The notes under the pieces were generated by a model. It searched no databases. It was not told the DNA's origin and saw only the letters and a list, made by a program, of their open reading frames with translations. From NCBI RefSeq assembly GCF_042662625.1, contig NZ_JBHSXH010000015.1, positions 682,001 through 746,000 on the forward strand: a DNA stretch of 64,000 nucleotides, in the 5' to 3' direction. Both the position numbers and the translations under genes were made by a program. Below, one piece after another: positions 1 through 7,928 of this stretch. Within the stretch, counting starts at the first letter, position 1, and the number at the start of each line of letters is the position of its first letter. The stretch comes from Halopelagius fulvigenes (GTDB lineage: Archaea > Halobacteriota > Halobacteria > Halobacteriales > Haloferacaceae).

Positions 1-30
1 GACGCCGCACCCACGGACGTGACGGAGTAA
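1..30 (+). CDS. C-terminal end of a gene cut by the window edge (tentative)
   Basis: Frame 1 reads nine codons (ending in Asp-Val-Thr-Glu) and stops at TAA, bases 28-30. An acidic C-terminus is typical of haloarchaeal proteins, and the next 130 bases look non-coding, so this may be the end of an upstream plus-strand gene. Nothing can be said about its function, and the reading could be chance. Confidence 0.3.
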   Translation, partial: DAAPTDVTE

Positions 31-136
31 CCCGTCCGTCCTCTCTTCTCGTTCTCCGCCGAGGAGCGCTGACGACCCCGTCTCGGACGTATTCTTCCGA
101 AATCAATCCGCCCCCGTTCGAACGCACAGATTTATT

Positions 137-152
137 TTTAGAGGCGTCTAAA
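137..152. promoter_or_regulatory. Perfect inverted repeat overlapping a TATA-like box, possible metalloregulator operator
   Basis: The sequence TTTAGA-GGCG-TCTAAA is a perfect 6-base inverted repeat with a 4-base spacer. It begins inside the A/T-rich stretch TTTATTTTTA (131-140), which is the likely TATA box of the gene downstream. A repressor bound here would block TBP. A/T-edged, G/C-centred palindromes of this size are typical of DtxR/MntR-type metal regulators, and the downstream gene looks like a metal exporter, so metal-responsive control is a reasonable inference. The regulator is not in the window. Confidence 0.55.
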
Positions 153-165
153 CATCTGGTAAGAC

Positions 166-231
166 ATGAAAAACATTGCTCTACGCTGGGCTCGAACGCC
201 ACGGCGCGCCGTAGGTGGGTCGCGTGGCTGA
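166..231 (+). CDS. Possible 21-residue leader ORF overlapping the transporter start
   Basis: ATG at 166 opens a 21-codon frame ending at TGA 229-231. The ATG lies about 30 bases after the TATA-like stretch at 131-138, where a leaderless transcript would begin. The frame differs from that of the transporter and runs over both of its candidate GTG starts (215 and 224). The peptide is basic (several Arg) and matches nothing I recognise. It could be a translated leader that couples or regulates transporter translation, or it could be chance. Confidence 0.3.
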   Translation: MKNIALRWARTPRRAVGGSRG

Positions 232-1438
232 ACTGTTCGACCTGTTCGCGGCGTCCGTCCGCGACGGCTTCGTGCAGGTGAGCGCGTTCGTCGCCGTGAC
301 GGTTCTGCTCTTCAGTTACGTGCAGTACCGCACGGACGGCCGACTCGTCCGTCGGTTGGAGGAGAACCGCCGCGCCGGACCGCTGGTCGGCGCGCTGATG
401 GGACTGACGCCGGGGTGCGGCGGCGCTATCGTGATGATGCCGCTGTACGTCCGCGGCACCGTCTCGTTCGGCACCGTCGTGGCGACGCTCGTCGCCACCG
501 CGGGCGACTCGGCGTTCGTCCTGTTGGCTCTCGCCCCGAAGGCGGCGCTGTACGCCTACGGCATCGCCTTCGTCGCCGCCGTCGCCTTCGGGTACGGCAT
601 CGACCGGTTCGGACTCGGCGTCTCGCGCGTCGACGCCGCGGTGGCGAGTCTCCGCCCCGCCGTCTCGGACGGGGGTGTGGCGGCACCCGCGGTCGGGAGT
701 CAAGTCCACCACTACGCCGAAGCCGAAGGGTGCGCCGTCGATGGACCAACGCGCGACTCGTCGCTCGGACGGCGCGCGTCCCGACTCGCACTCGGCACGT
801 GGTGGGTCGCCGCCGCCGTCGCCCTCGTCGTCGGCGTCCTCTACTTGCTCCGCGGCGCGCCGGAGGTTCCGCTGGCGCTCGGCCTCTCGTACGCCGGCGT
901 CTTCACGCTCGTCGGCGTCGTCGGAACCGCGCTGTCGGCGTTCCTCTACTTCGTCGGCCGGCGCTACGTCGGCCACGGGCGCGTCGGCGAGGGCGAGAAC
1001 TCATTCGAGAGCGCCGCCGAGACGCTCACGCACGCGGCGATGGAGACGTCGTTCGTCACCGTCTGGGTCGTCGCCGCCTACCTCGTCTACGAGTACGCCG
1101 TCCTCTTCTCGGGCGTCGATATCGCCGCCGTCGCCGCCGCCGCGGGGGTTCTCGCCCCGGTGGCGGGCGCGGCCCTCGGACTCATCCCCGGGTGCGGCCC
1201 GCAGATCGTCCTCTCGGCGGCCTACGCGGAGGGTGCGATTCCGTTCTCGGCGCTGGCGGCGAACGCCATCAGTCAGGACGGCGACGCCCTCTTTCCCCTC
1301 ATCGCCATCAACAAGACGGCCGCCGTCGTCGCGAGTATCTACACCACGATTCCCGCCGTCGCCGTCGGCGTCGCCCTCCACCTGACGTGGACGGCCGTGT
1401 TCGGACTCCCGCAGTTCGGCTTCGGCGTCCTCGGGTGA
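215..1438 (+). CDS. Putative 10-TM heavy-metal/manganese exporter (ArsP_2-like)
   Basis: Integral membrane protein of about 400 residues. Two related halves each carry a conserved Pro-Gly-Cys-Gly motif in a membrane helix (LTPGCGG near residue 67, LIPGCGP near residue 327) with an acidic 'GDS/GDA' loop after it. This is the hallmark of the family annotated as putative manganese transporter or 10TM heavy-metal exporter (related to ArsP/permease families). A soluble central loop contains His-His, His-Tyr and Cys residues that could sense metal. TAG at 212-214 precedes GTG 215 in frame, so the start cannot be further upstream. GTG at 224 is an alternative and is better spaced from the GGTGG at 214-218. 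The substrate is inferred only. A palindrome at 137-152 suggests regulated expression. Confidence 0.75.
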   Translation: MGRVAELFDLFAASVRDGFVQVSAFVAVTVLLFSYVQYRTDGRLVRRLEENRRAGPLVGALMGLTPGCGGAIVMMPLYVRGTVSFGTVVATLVATAGDSAFVLLALAPKAALYAYGIAFVAAVAFGYGIDRFGLGVSRVDAAVASLRPAVSDGGVAAPAVGSQVHHYAEAEGCAVDGPTRDSSLGRRASRLALGTWWVAAAVALVVGVLYLLRGAPEVPLALGLSYAGVFTLVGVVGTALSAFLYFVGRRYVGHGRVGEGENSFESAAETLTHAAMETSFVTVWVVAAYLVYEYAVLFSGVDIAAVAAAAGVLAPVAGAALGLIPGCGPQIVLSAAYAEGAIPFSALAANAISQDGDALFPLIAINKTAAVVASIYTTIPAVAVGVALHLTWTAVFGLPQFGFGVLG

Positions 1439-1507
1439 CGGCTCGCGGCCCCCGCCCGCGGACGACTTATCTGTCCCCGGGTCGTCAGTTCCGTCAAGTG
1501 ATGTCCC

Positions 1508-1798
1508 GTGAGTGAGAGCGACGAATCCGTCGAAACCGAGCGCGTGTGGCTCGTCGAGCGGACGTACTCCGACGACGAACAGAACATCATCATCCTCGTG
1601 TACGCGACGCCCGACGGGTCGAAGTACCTCCGGAAGGAGCGGTCGCTGACGAGTTTCGGCGACGTGCGCGACACGACGGCGGCGCTTGAGGCGAAGCCCG
1701 GAAGCCTCGGGACGGTGGACGACCCGGAGCAACGCGAGCAGTACGCCGCGGAAGTCGAGCGAACGCGCGAACAGTACGCGCCGGACGACCTTATCTGA
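1508..1798 (+). CDS. Small conserved-type acidic hypothetical protein
   Basis: Soluble acidic protein of 96 residues with GTG start. It has an alternating hydrophobic core (VWLVERTY, NIIILVYATPDG) followed by an Arg/Lys-rich KYLRKERSL segment and a charged helical tail. No catalytic motif is visible. Codon use matches neighbouring genes. A TATA-like ACTTATCT at about 1463-1470 would put transcription start near 1496-1501. ATG 1501 is out of frame (four codons, stop TGA 1513) and overlaps the GTG, so either the message is leaderless from GTG 1508 or the micro-ORF is translated first. Function unknown. Confidence 0.7.
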   Translation: MSESDESVETERVWLVERTYSDDEQNIIILVYATPDGSKYLRKERSLTSFGDVRDTTAALEAKPGSLGTVDDPEQREQYAAEVERTREQYAPDDLI

Positions 1799-1840
1799 CG
1801 CCCCTCCGACCCCGCCCGACCCGCGCCGTTCGAATCGTAC

Positions 1841-1930
1841 ATTTGAACAATAATCCGTGGACAATTATCAAAGACCGTGAGCGAGAACTGCCCTCACAGT
1901 CCATGTGATAGGGAACATGCCCGGATTTAT
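1841..1930 (+). promoter_or_regulatory. Promoter region of the acetyl-CoA synthetase operon
   Basis: A TATA-like GGATTTATGC near 1922-1931 lies about 30 bases before ATG 1957, fitting a leaderless or nearly leaderless mRNA. About 60-80 bases further upstream is an unusually A/T-rich stretch (1841-1872) with an imperfect inverted repeat (TTGA..AATAAT ... AATTAT.CAA). This may be a regulator site, but distance and symmetry are not decisive. Confidence 0.45.
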
Positions 1931-1956
1931 GCGGAGAGGGCGAGTACCGTCGGGCG

Positions 1957-4050
1957 ATGGGAGAGTTATCTGAGTTGTTCGTGCCCGAGCGAATCGCCGT
2001 GGTGGGTGCGACAGAGCGCGAAGGCTCCGTCGGTCGCGCCATCATGGAGAACCTCGTCGAGGACTTCGACGGGGAAGTCGTCCCCGTCAACCCGAAGTAC
2101 GACGAGGTGTTCGACCTCCCGGCGGTCGGGAGCGTCGGCGACGCCGACGCCGACCTCGCCGTCGTCGTCGTCCCGCCGCACGTCGCGGTGGACGTCGTCG
2201 AGAACGCCGGCGAGGCGGGCGTCTCGAACGTCGTCGTCATCACCGCCGGATTCGGCGAGACCGGAACCGAGGGTGCGACGCGGGAGCAGGAACTGACCGC
2301 CGTCGCCGAGGAGTACGACATGAACCTCGTCGGCCCCAACAGCCTCGGCATCATGTCCACGCCGAACGGGATGAACGCCACGTTCGGCCCCGAGAACGCG
2401 ACGGAGGGGTCGATGTCGTTCATGAGCCAATCGGGCGCGTTCATCACCGCGGTGCTCGACTGGGCGAACGACCAGGGCATCGGCTTCAAAGACGTCGTCT
2501 CCTTGGGTAACAAGGCAGTCTTGGACGAGGCGGACTTCGTCGATACGTGGGGCGACGACGAGGACACCGACGTCATCATCGGCTACCTCGAAGGCATCGA
2601 CGCCGGGCGCGAGTTCATCGACACCGCGCGCGAAGTCACGAGCGACACGCCGATCGTCCTCGTGAAGTCCGGCCGGACGGACGCCGGCGCGCAGGCCGCC
2701 TCCAGCCACACGGGCACTATCGCGGGGTCCGACGAAGCGTACGAGGCGGGCCTCGAACAGGCGGGCGTCATCCGCGCGGAGTCCGTCCAGGAACTGTTCG
2801 ACGCCGCGCGCGTCCTCGAGAACCAACCGCTCCCCGAGAACGACGACATCGCCGTTATCACGAACGCGGGCGGCCCCGGCGTGATGACCACCGACGCCGT
2901 CGGCGACTCCCGCCTCTCGATGGCGGAGTTCACCGATGAGACGCTCGATACGTTCTCGGAGACGCTCCCTGAGGAGGGGAACATCTTCAACCCCGTGGAC
3001 ATCGTCGGCGACGCCGACAACGAGCGGTTCCGCGAGGCGCTCGACGCGGCCCTCGCCGACGAGAACGTCGGGGCGGCCCTCGTCCTCAGTTGTCCGACGG
3101 CCGTCCTCGACTACGGCGAACTCGCCGAGGACACCGTCGAACTACAGGAGAAACACGACAAGCCCGTCGCGGCCTGCTTCATGGGCGGCGAACGCGTCAC
3201 GTCCGCCGAGGAGGTCCTCACCGACGCGGGCATCCCCAACTACTTCGACCCGGCCCGCGCCGTCGGCGGACTCGACGCCCTCGCGCGCTTCCGCGACATC
3301 AGCCGACGCGAGTACGACGACCCCGTCGAGTTCGACGTGGACCGAGAGCGCGCCCGCGAGATCCTGTCGAGCGTGAAGGGCCGCGACGACACCCGCCTCG
3401 GCGTCGAGGCGATGGACCTGCTGGACGCCTACGGCATCGAGACGCCGCAGGGCGACATCGTGGACGCGCCCGCTGACGCCCTCGAAGTCGCAGAGGGGAT
3501 AGAGAGCGACGTAGTGATGAAGATCGTCAGCCCGGACATCCTGCACAAGTCCGACATCGGCGGCGTCAAAGTCGGCGTCCCGAACGAGGAGGTGTACGAC
3601 GCCTACGAGGACCTCGTCACGCGGGCGCGGAACTACCAGCCCGACGCCAACATCATCGGCGTGCAGGTCCAAGAGATGGTGGACTTAGACGCGGGCGTCG
3701 AGACCATCGTCGGCATGAACAAGGACCCGCAGTTCGGACCGTTACTCATGTTCGGTCTCGGCGGCATCTTCGTCGAAGTGCTGGAGGACACGACGTTCCG
3801 CGTCGCGCCCGTCTCCGAGTCCGAAGCCGCAGAGATGACCGAGGAGATAGACTCCGCGCCGCTTCTGCGCGGCGCGCGCGGCCGCGACCCCGTGGACGTG
3901 GAGGGCGTCTCCGAGACCATCCAGCGCCTCTCGCAGCTCGTCACGGACTTCCCGGCCATCCTCGAACTGGACATCAACCCCCTCGTCGCCGCGCCCGACG
4001 GCGTGAAAGCCGTGGACGTGCGACTCACCGTGGACCCCGACCAACTGTAG
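1957..4050 (+). CDS. acd: ADP-forming acetyl-CoA synthetase (fused alpha-beta)
   Basis: Catalyses acetyl-CoA + ADP + Pi to acetate + CoA + ATP, the archaeal route for substrate-level ATP formation and acetate overflow. The 697 residues match the fused alpha-beta form. The N-terminal CoA-binding Rossmann domain (VVGATEREGSVG, residues 15-26) is followed by succinyl-CoA-ligase-like domains with the phosphorylated histidine in SSHTGTIAGSD (His251). The C-terminal ATP-grasp half contains DILHKSDIGGVKVGV and ends in ELDINPLVA. ATG 1957 is about 30 bases from a TATA-like box. The gene ends 4 bases before the next ORF, so the two are one operon. Strong assignment; acyl specificity (acetyl against branched or aryl) cannot be read from sequence alone. 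Confidence 0.93.
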   Translation: MGELSELFVPERIAVVGATEREGSVGRAIMENLVEDFDGEVVPVNPKYDEVFDLPAVGSVGDADADLAVVVVPPHVAVDVVENAGEAGVSNVVVITAGFGETGTEGATREQELTAVAEEYDMNLVGPNSLGIMSTPNGMNATFGPENATEGSMSFMSQSGAFITAVLDWANDQGIGFKDVVSLGNKAVLDEADFVDTWGDDEDTDVIIGYLEGIDAGREFIDTAREVTSDTPIVLVKSGRTDAGAQAASSHTGTIAGSDEAYEAGLEQAGVIRAESVQELFDAARVLENQPLPENDDIAVITNAGGPGVMTTDAVGDSRLSMAEFTDETLDTFSETLPEEGNIFNPVDIVGDADNERFREALDAALADENVGAALVLSCPTAVLDYGELAEDTVELQEKHDKPVAACFMGGERVTSAEEVLTDAGIPNYFDPARAVGGLDALARFRDISRREYDDPVEFDVDRERAREILSSVKGRDDTRLGVEAMDLLDAYGIETPQGDIVDAPADALEVAEGIESDVVMKIVSPDILHKSDIGGVKVGVPNEEVYDAYEDLVTRARNYQPDANIIGVQVQEMVDLDAGVETIVGMNKDPQFGPLLMFGLGGIFVEVLEDTTFRVAPVSESEAAEMTEEIDSAPLLRGARGRDPVDVEGVSETIQRLSQLVTDFPAILELDINPLVAAPDGVKAVDVRLTVDPDQL

Positions 4051-4054
4051 ACCC

Positions 4055-5152
4055 ATGAACACGCTACTCGTCACCTCGACCCACGAAAGTACCGGCAAGA
4101 CGGCCGTCACCCTCGCCCTCGGCCAACTCGCGAAAGAACGCGGCCTCGACGTGGGCTACATGAAGCCCAAGGGCACGCGCCTGCAGTCGAACGTCGGCAA
4201 GACGCTCGATCAGGACCCGATGCTGGCGCGCGAAGTGCTCGAACTCGACGCCGAGATGCACCAGATGGAACCCGTCGTCTACTCGCCGACGTTCATCGAC
4301 GGCGCGATTCGCGGGCAGGAGGACGGCGAGGAACTCGCCGAGATAATCGAGGAGTACTTCGGTCAACTCTCGGAGGGGAAGGACCTCATGCTCGTCGAGG
4401 GCGGCGGCGTCTGGTCCACCGGCGGCATCGTGGACCTGACGGACGTGGACGTGGCGGACCGCCTCGACGCGGGCGTCCTCCTCGTCGCGGACTACCGGAA
4501 GACGGCCGACTTGGACGACGTCGTCGCCGCCGCCGAACAGTTCGGCGACCGACTGACGGGCGTCCTCTTCAACGGCGTCACCGACAGCGCCTTCGACGAA
4601 CTCGAACAGGAGGTCGTTCCCTTCCTCGAAGGCCGCGACATCCCCGTCCTCGGCGTCGTCCCGCGCGAGAAGGAACTGGCGGGCGTCACCGTCGAGGGAC
4701 TCGCCGACGAACTCGGCGCGAACCTCGTCACCGGCGGCGAGACGGACGCCTACGTCGAACGCTTCCTCGTCGGCGCGATGGGCGGCGACGCCGCCCTGCG
4801 GTACTTCCGGCGCACGAAGGACGCCGCGGTCATCACCGGCGGCGACCGCTCCGAGATAATCACCGCCGCCCTCGAAGCGCCCGGCGTGAAGACCATCATC
4901 CTCACCGGCGGCCACCGGCCCTCGGGGGCCGTCCTCGGCAAGGCCGAATCGAAGGGCGTGCCCGTCATGACCGTCAACGGCGACACCCTCACCGTCGTCG
5001 ACCGCGCGGAGGACGTCATCCGGTCGGGTCGCACCCGCGACGAACGGACGGTCGACCTGATGCGCGACCTCCTCTTCGAACACACCGACGTGGACGCACT
5101 CGTCGGCAAAGTCGCGCCCGGCGAGGACGAGGACGGGGACGGAGACTCGTAA
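4055..5152 (+). CDS. BioD-like P-loop / DRTGG-domain protein ('phosphotransacetylase family')
   Basis: 365 residues. The N-terminal half is a dethiobiotin-synthetase-like P-loop domain (Walker A in STHESTGKT, residues 8-16; later LVEGGG and LNG/FNG motifs). The C-terminal half carries a DRTGG-type regulatory domain with a T/GGDR...ILTGGHRPSG core. This matches the N-terminal part of long bacterial phosphotransacetylases, but the catalytic PTA_PTB domain is absent, so the common name 'phosphotransacetylase' is misleading. Tight linkage to acd (4-base gap) suggests a regulatory or nucleotide-sensing role in acetate/acetyl-CoA metabolism. The very acidic tail is typical of haloarchaea. Confidence 0.8.
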   Translation: MNTLLVTSTHESTGKTAVTLALGQLAKERGLDVGYMKPKGTRLQSNVGKTLDQDPMLAREVLELDAEMHQMEPVVYSPTFIDGAIRGQEDGEELAEIIEEYFGQLSEGKDLMLVEGGGVWSTGGIVDLTDVDVADRLDAGVLLVADYRKTADLDDVVAAAEQFGDRLTGVLFNGVTDSAFDELEQEVVPFLEGRDIPVLGVVPREKELAGVTVEGLADELGANLVTGGETDAYVERFLVGAMGGDAALRYFRRTKDAAVITGGDRSEIITAALEAPGVKTIILTGGHRPSGAVLGKAESKGVPVMTVNGDTLTVVDRAEDVIRSGRTRDERTVDLMRDLLFEHTDVDALVGKVAPGEDEDGDGDS

Positions 5153-5270
5153 GCCCCCGTCCCCCGTCCGGCACGTCCCGTAGCGAGACGTTCGAGAACC
5201 GCCGCACGGCCGTTCGCTCCCGGGAGACGCCGACCCAACGCTTATTCGGGCTCCTCCCGTCCGTTCACAG

Positions 5271-5447
5271 ATGAGCCTGTTCGAGAAAGCCGGGCGGAAG
5301 TTCGAGGAGACGAAGCGGTCGTTCACCGGCGGAGACGACGCCGAGGGCGACCCCGAGTACGTCTGTCGCTCCTGCGAGAAGCCGGTGAGCGAGGACTACG
5401 ACCACTGCCCCCACTGCGGCGACGCGGCCGTCGAACCGGTCGAGTAA
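5271..5447 (+). CDS. 58-residue zinc-ribbon protein
   Basis: ATG 5271 to TAA 5447. The N-terminal 20 residues form a basic amphipathic segment (LFEKAGRKFEETKRSF) and the C-terminal half holds a treble-clef-like zinc ribbon CRSC...CPHC (Cys32, 35, 46, 49). Such small zinc-finger proteins are common in haloarchaea, and several affect biofilm or motility, but the role here is unknown. TATA-like CTTATT at 5241-5246 is 27 bases upstream, which supports a leaderless transcript and this start. Confidence 0.75.
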   Translation: MSLFEKAGRKFEETKRSFTGGDDAEGDPEYVCRSCEKPVSEDYDHCPHCGDAAVEPVE

Positions 5448-5472
5448 CCCCGTCGAGCGACGCCCCCTCGCC

Positions 5473-6636
5473 TCAGCACTCCCACCCGCGGTCGGTGCGG
5501 TTCAACCGCTCGCACCCCTCGTCGGTGACGACCACGAGGTCCTCTATCCTGACGCCGAACTCCTCGGGCAGATAGATTCCGGGTTCGACGCTGAACACCA
5601 TCCCGGGTTCGAGTTTGCGGTCGTTCCCTTCGACGATGTACGGTTCCTCGTGGACGTCGAGTCCGACGCCGTGGCCGGTTCGGTGGACGAACCGGTCGCC
5701 ATACCCCGCCTCCTCTATGACCTCGCGGGCGGCGCGGTCCACCGACTCGGCGGCCACGCCCGGTTCGACCGCTTCGACTCCCGCCGCCAACGCCGCTTCG
5801 ACGACGGCGTGAGCCTCCGCGAACGTCTCCGAAGGGTCGCCGTCGAAGACGACGGTGCGCGTCTGGTCGCTGGGATAGCCGTCCACGCGCGTCCCGAAGT
5901 CGAGGACCACCGGGTCGCCCGCGCGTATCTCCCTGTCGCCGTGGTGGTGGTGCGGCATCGCGCCGTTCGGCCCCGACCCGACGATGGTCTCGAAGGAGAC
6001 GCCCTCCCCGCCCGCCTCGGCCAGCAGTCGCTCTATCTCGCGGGCGAGTTCGCTCTCGGTCAGTCCGACGGCGTCGGACCCCATCGCGCGGACCGACTCC
6101 ATCGCCTCGTCCGCCGCCGCGGCGGCCCTCCGCATCGCGTCGAGTTCCGCCTCGTCCTTCCGCATCCGGAGGTCCGACAGCACTTCGCTCGCCAGTCCGA
6201 ACGTCGCATCCGACAGCACCGCCCGCAGGTCGTGGGTGAAGCGCGCCCACATCGTGTCGTTGAGGAGGACGCGCGGTTCGGGGGGCAGATCGAGGTCCGA
6301 AACGACTGACTCGACGGCGGCGAGTGGGTCGTCGTCGTCCGCCCACGTTCGCACGTCCTCGACCCACGACGCCGCGCGGACCTGTTCGCCGTACAGTTCG
6401 GGCACGAGGAACGTCGGGTCGCCCTCCGCGGGCAGGAAAAAGAGGAGGTGTCGCTCGCCGGGGTCCTCCGCGAACCCCGAGAGGTAAAACAGGTTCCGAC
6501 TGGGGAAGCAGACGAGCGCGTCCGCATCGGCGTAGTCAGACGTGGTCTGACCGCCTGCCGACGCTCCTTCGGCACCGTCAGCGTCCGACAGGGCCGCCTG
6601 CGCGTCGCGCGTCCGTCGTTCGAAGGCGGTTGGCAT
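5473..6636 (-). CDS. M24-family metallopeptidase (Xaa-Pro aminopeptidase / dipeptidase type)
   Basis: 387 residues. The N-terminal creatinase-like domain is followed by the pita-bread catalytic domain. Metal ligands are visible: Asp in VVLDFGTRVDGYPSDQTRT (two Asp), His in HRTGHGVGLDVHEEP, Glu in VEPGIY and Glu in GVRIEDLVVV. The VHEEPYI segment is typical of prolidase/aminopeptidase P relatives. The enzyme would cleave X-Pro or N-terminal residues from peptides using two Mn/Co ions in the cytoplasm. A TATA-like GTATTTG on the minus strand at about 6661-6667 is 27 bases before the ATG. Divergent from the gene at 6745. The exact peptide specificity is uncertain. Confidence 0.88.
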   Translation of the reverse strand: MPTAFERRTRDAQAALSDADGAEGASAGGQTTSDYADADALVCFPSRNLFYLSGFAEDPGERHLLFFLPAEGDPTFLVPELYGEQVRAASWVEDVRTWADDDDPLAAVESVVSDLDLPPEPRVLLNDTMWARFTHDLRAVLSDATFGLASEVLSDLRMRKDEAELDAMRRAAAAADEAMESVRAMGSDAVGLTESELAREIERLLAEAGGEGVSFETIVGSGPNGAMPHHHHGDREIRAGDPVVLDFGTRVDGYPSDQTRTVVFDGDPSETFAEAHAVVEAALAAGVEAVEPGVAAESVDRAAREVIEEAGYGDRFVHRTGHGVGLDVHEEPYIVEGNDRKLEPGMVFSVEPGIYLPEEFGVRIEDLVVVTDEGCERLNRTDRGWEC

Positions 6637-6711
6637 AGCACCGCTTCCGCGCCGCGGGACAAATACCTGCGGGGGACGGGGTGCGTCGGAGCGACGCCGC
6701 CCCGACAGGAG

Positions 6712-6719
6712 ATTTTATC
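6712..6719 (+). promoter_or_regulatory. TATA-like box fixing the start at 6745
   Basis: ATTTTATC lies 27 bases before ATG 6745. An open frame runs further upstream (to 6448) but overlaps the divergent peptidase gene. The box position supports the shorter, leaderless start. Confidence 0.55.
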
Positions 6720-6744
6720 CGGGTCGGACGTTCAACTCACCCGC

Positions 6745-7821
6745 ATGTCGTGGAACGCAGTCGACGCCCTCTCGGACGCCCGCGCGGCGACCCAGTCCCT
6801 CCTCCTCCCGTTCGACCCCCGGACGTGGGCGAAGTTGGCGCTCGTCGTCTTCTTCGTCGGAACCGGAACGAACGCCTCCCTGACGACGAACGGGTCCGGA
6901 ACCTCCGGGGCGAACGTCGGCCCGACGCTCGACTTCGACCCCGGAACGTTCTCGCCCGGCGGGGCGGTTCCGACGTTCGACACCGCCTCGCTGTTCACGC
7001 TCGTCGTCGGTCTCCTCGCCGTCCTCCTCGCCCTGTTCCTCCTCCACTCGTTTCTCGCCTCGGTCTTCGAGTTCGTCTTCGTGGACAACGTGACGTCCCC
7101 CCGCGTGCGCCTCCGCACCCCGTTCCGAACCCACCTCGGCGACGGGACGCGACTGTTCGCGTTCAAACTGATTCTCGGCGCCGCCGTCCTCTCACTCTTC
7201 GCGGTCCCCGTCGCGGCGATCGTCTTCGGCGGCATCGCCCTCGGTCCGGGGGCGTTACTCGCCGTCGTCCCGGTCCTCCTCGTCGGCGTCCTCGCCGCCT
7301 TCGTCGTCGCCCTCGTCCTCGGGTTGACCCGCGACTTCGTCGTTCCGGCGATGCTCGTCGAGGACTGCGGCGTCCTCGCGGGGTGGCGGCGCGTCCTCCC
7401 GTCGATGCGCGCCGAGTGGAAGGAGTTCGCGCTGTACGTCGTCATCCGTATCGCGCTCAACGTCCTCTCGGGCGCGCTTCTCGCCGTCGCACTCGCCCTC
7501 GTCGGCCTCGTCGTCGCCGTACCGTTCGTCCTCCTCGGCGCCGTCGTCTGGGCGGCGTTCTCCCCGTTCGCCGCCGCTCTGACGACGGGGACGGTCCTCG
7601 TCGGCGCTCTCGTCGCCCTGTACGTCGTCTGCCTCGCGGCGGCGGGCCTGTTCGTCACCGTTCCGGTCGCCGCGTACTTCCGGTACTACTCGCTTTACTT
7701 CCTCGCGCGCGTCGATTCCGACCTCGCACTCGTGGCGCGACCCGACGCGCCGGAGCGACCGGCGGAGAGGGGGCCGGAATCGGGGGCCGCCGACGCCGAT
7801 TCGGACGCCGCCGGGGTCTGA
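6745..7821 (+). CDS. Haloarchaeal multi-pass membrane protein of unknown function
   Basis: 358 residues from ATG 6745. The N-terminus (MSWNAVDALSDA..) is cytoplasmic, followed by about six hydrophobic segments (near residues 25-42, 78-108, 138-160, 162-195, 230-262 and 270-315), then a disordered acidic C-terminal tail. A conserved-looking DARAATQSLLLPFDPRTWAKLA motif precedes the first helix, and an FVVPAMLVEDCGVLAGWRRV loop sits between helices. It resembles the haloarchaeal family annotated as DUF7544 (from memory). No enzyme motif is seen; a transporter or envelope role is a guess. A perfect palindrome overlaps its stop codon. Confidence 0.75.
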   Translation: MSWNAVDALSDARAATQSLLLPFDPRTWAKLALVVFFVGTGTNASLTTNGSGTSGANVGPTLDFDPGTFSPGGAVPTFDTASLFTLVVGLLAVLLALFLLHSFLASVFEFVFVDNVTSPRVRLRTPFRTHLGDGTRLFAFKLILGAAVLSLFAVPVAAIVFGGIALGPGALLAVVPVLLVGVLAAFVVALVLGLTRDFVVPAMLVEDCGVLAGWRRVLPSMRAEWKEFALYVVIRIALNVLSGALLAVALALVGLVVAVPFVLLGAVVWAAFSPFAAALTTGTVLVGALVALYVVCLAAAGLFVTVPVAAYFRYYSLYFLARVDSDLALVARPDAPERPAERGPESGAADADSDAAGV

Positions 7822-7838
7822 GTAAGCCGGGCTTACTC
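7820..7838. terminator. Perfect 9-bp inverted repeat at a gene end
   Basis: GAGTAAGCC-G-GGCTTACTC is a perfect 19-base palindrome that begins on the second base of the TGA stop of the upstream gene. It could act as an RNA hairpin protecting or ending the upstream transcript, or as a DNA operator for the small gene at 7929. No T-run follows directly, so a simple intrinsic terminator is not certain. Confidence 0.4.
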
Positions 7839-7903
7839 CGTTCTCCGCTTCGACCTCGACTCGCCGAGACGGCCGAAATCGCCGGTAAGCGCCGATTAAC
7901 TAT

Positions 7904-7911
7904 GTTATATA
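7904..7911 (+). promoter_or_regulatory. TATA box fixing the start at 7929
   Basis: GTTATATA lies in an A/T-rich stretch 20-25 bases before ATG 7929. An in-frame ATG at 7902 would sit inside or before the box, so the shorter leaderless start at 7929 is preferred. Confidence 0.55.
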
Positions 7912-7928
7912 CACCGAATTGTGAATGT

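Noticed and set aside
415..1515. 366-codon frame full of Arg
   Set aside because: Out-of-frame reading of the exporter gene; Arg/Gly/Pro-rich proteins from G+C-rich DNA are typical shadows.
1877..2296. 139-codon plus-strand open frame starting GTG 1877
   Set aside because: Most of it is the shifted frame of acd and reads as low-complexity Ser/Arg/Thr; only the first 25 codons lie outside acd.
6060..6085. GTCCGAC-GGC-GTCGGAC hairpin resembling stem 2 of the 45-bp element
   Set aside because: It lies in conserved coding sequence of the M24 peptidase, in the opposite sense order, and lacks stem 1 and the peptide pattern.
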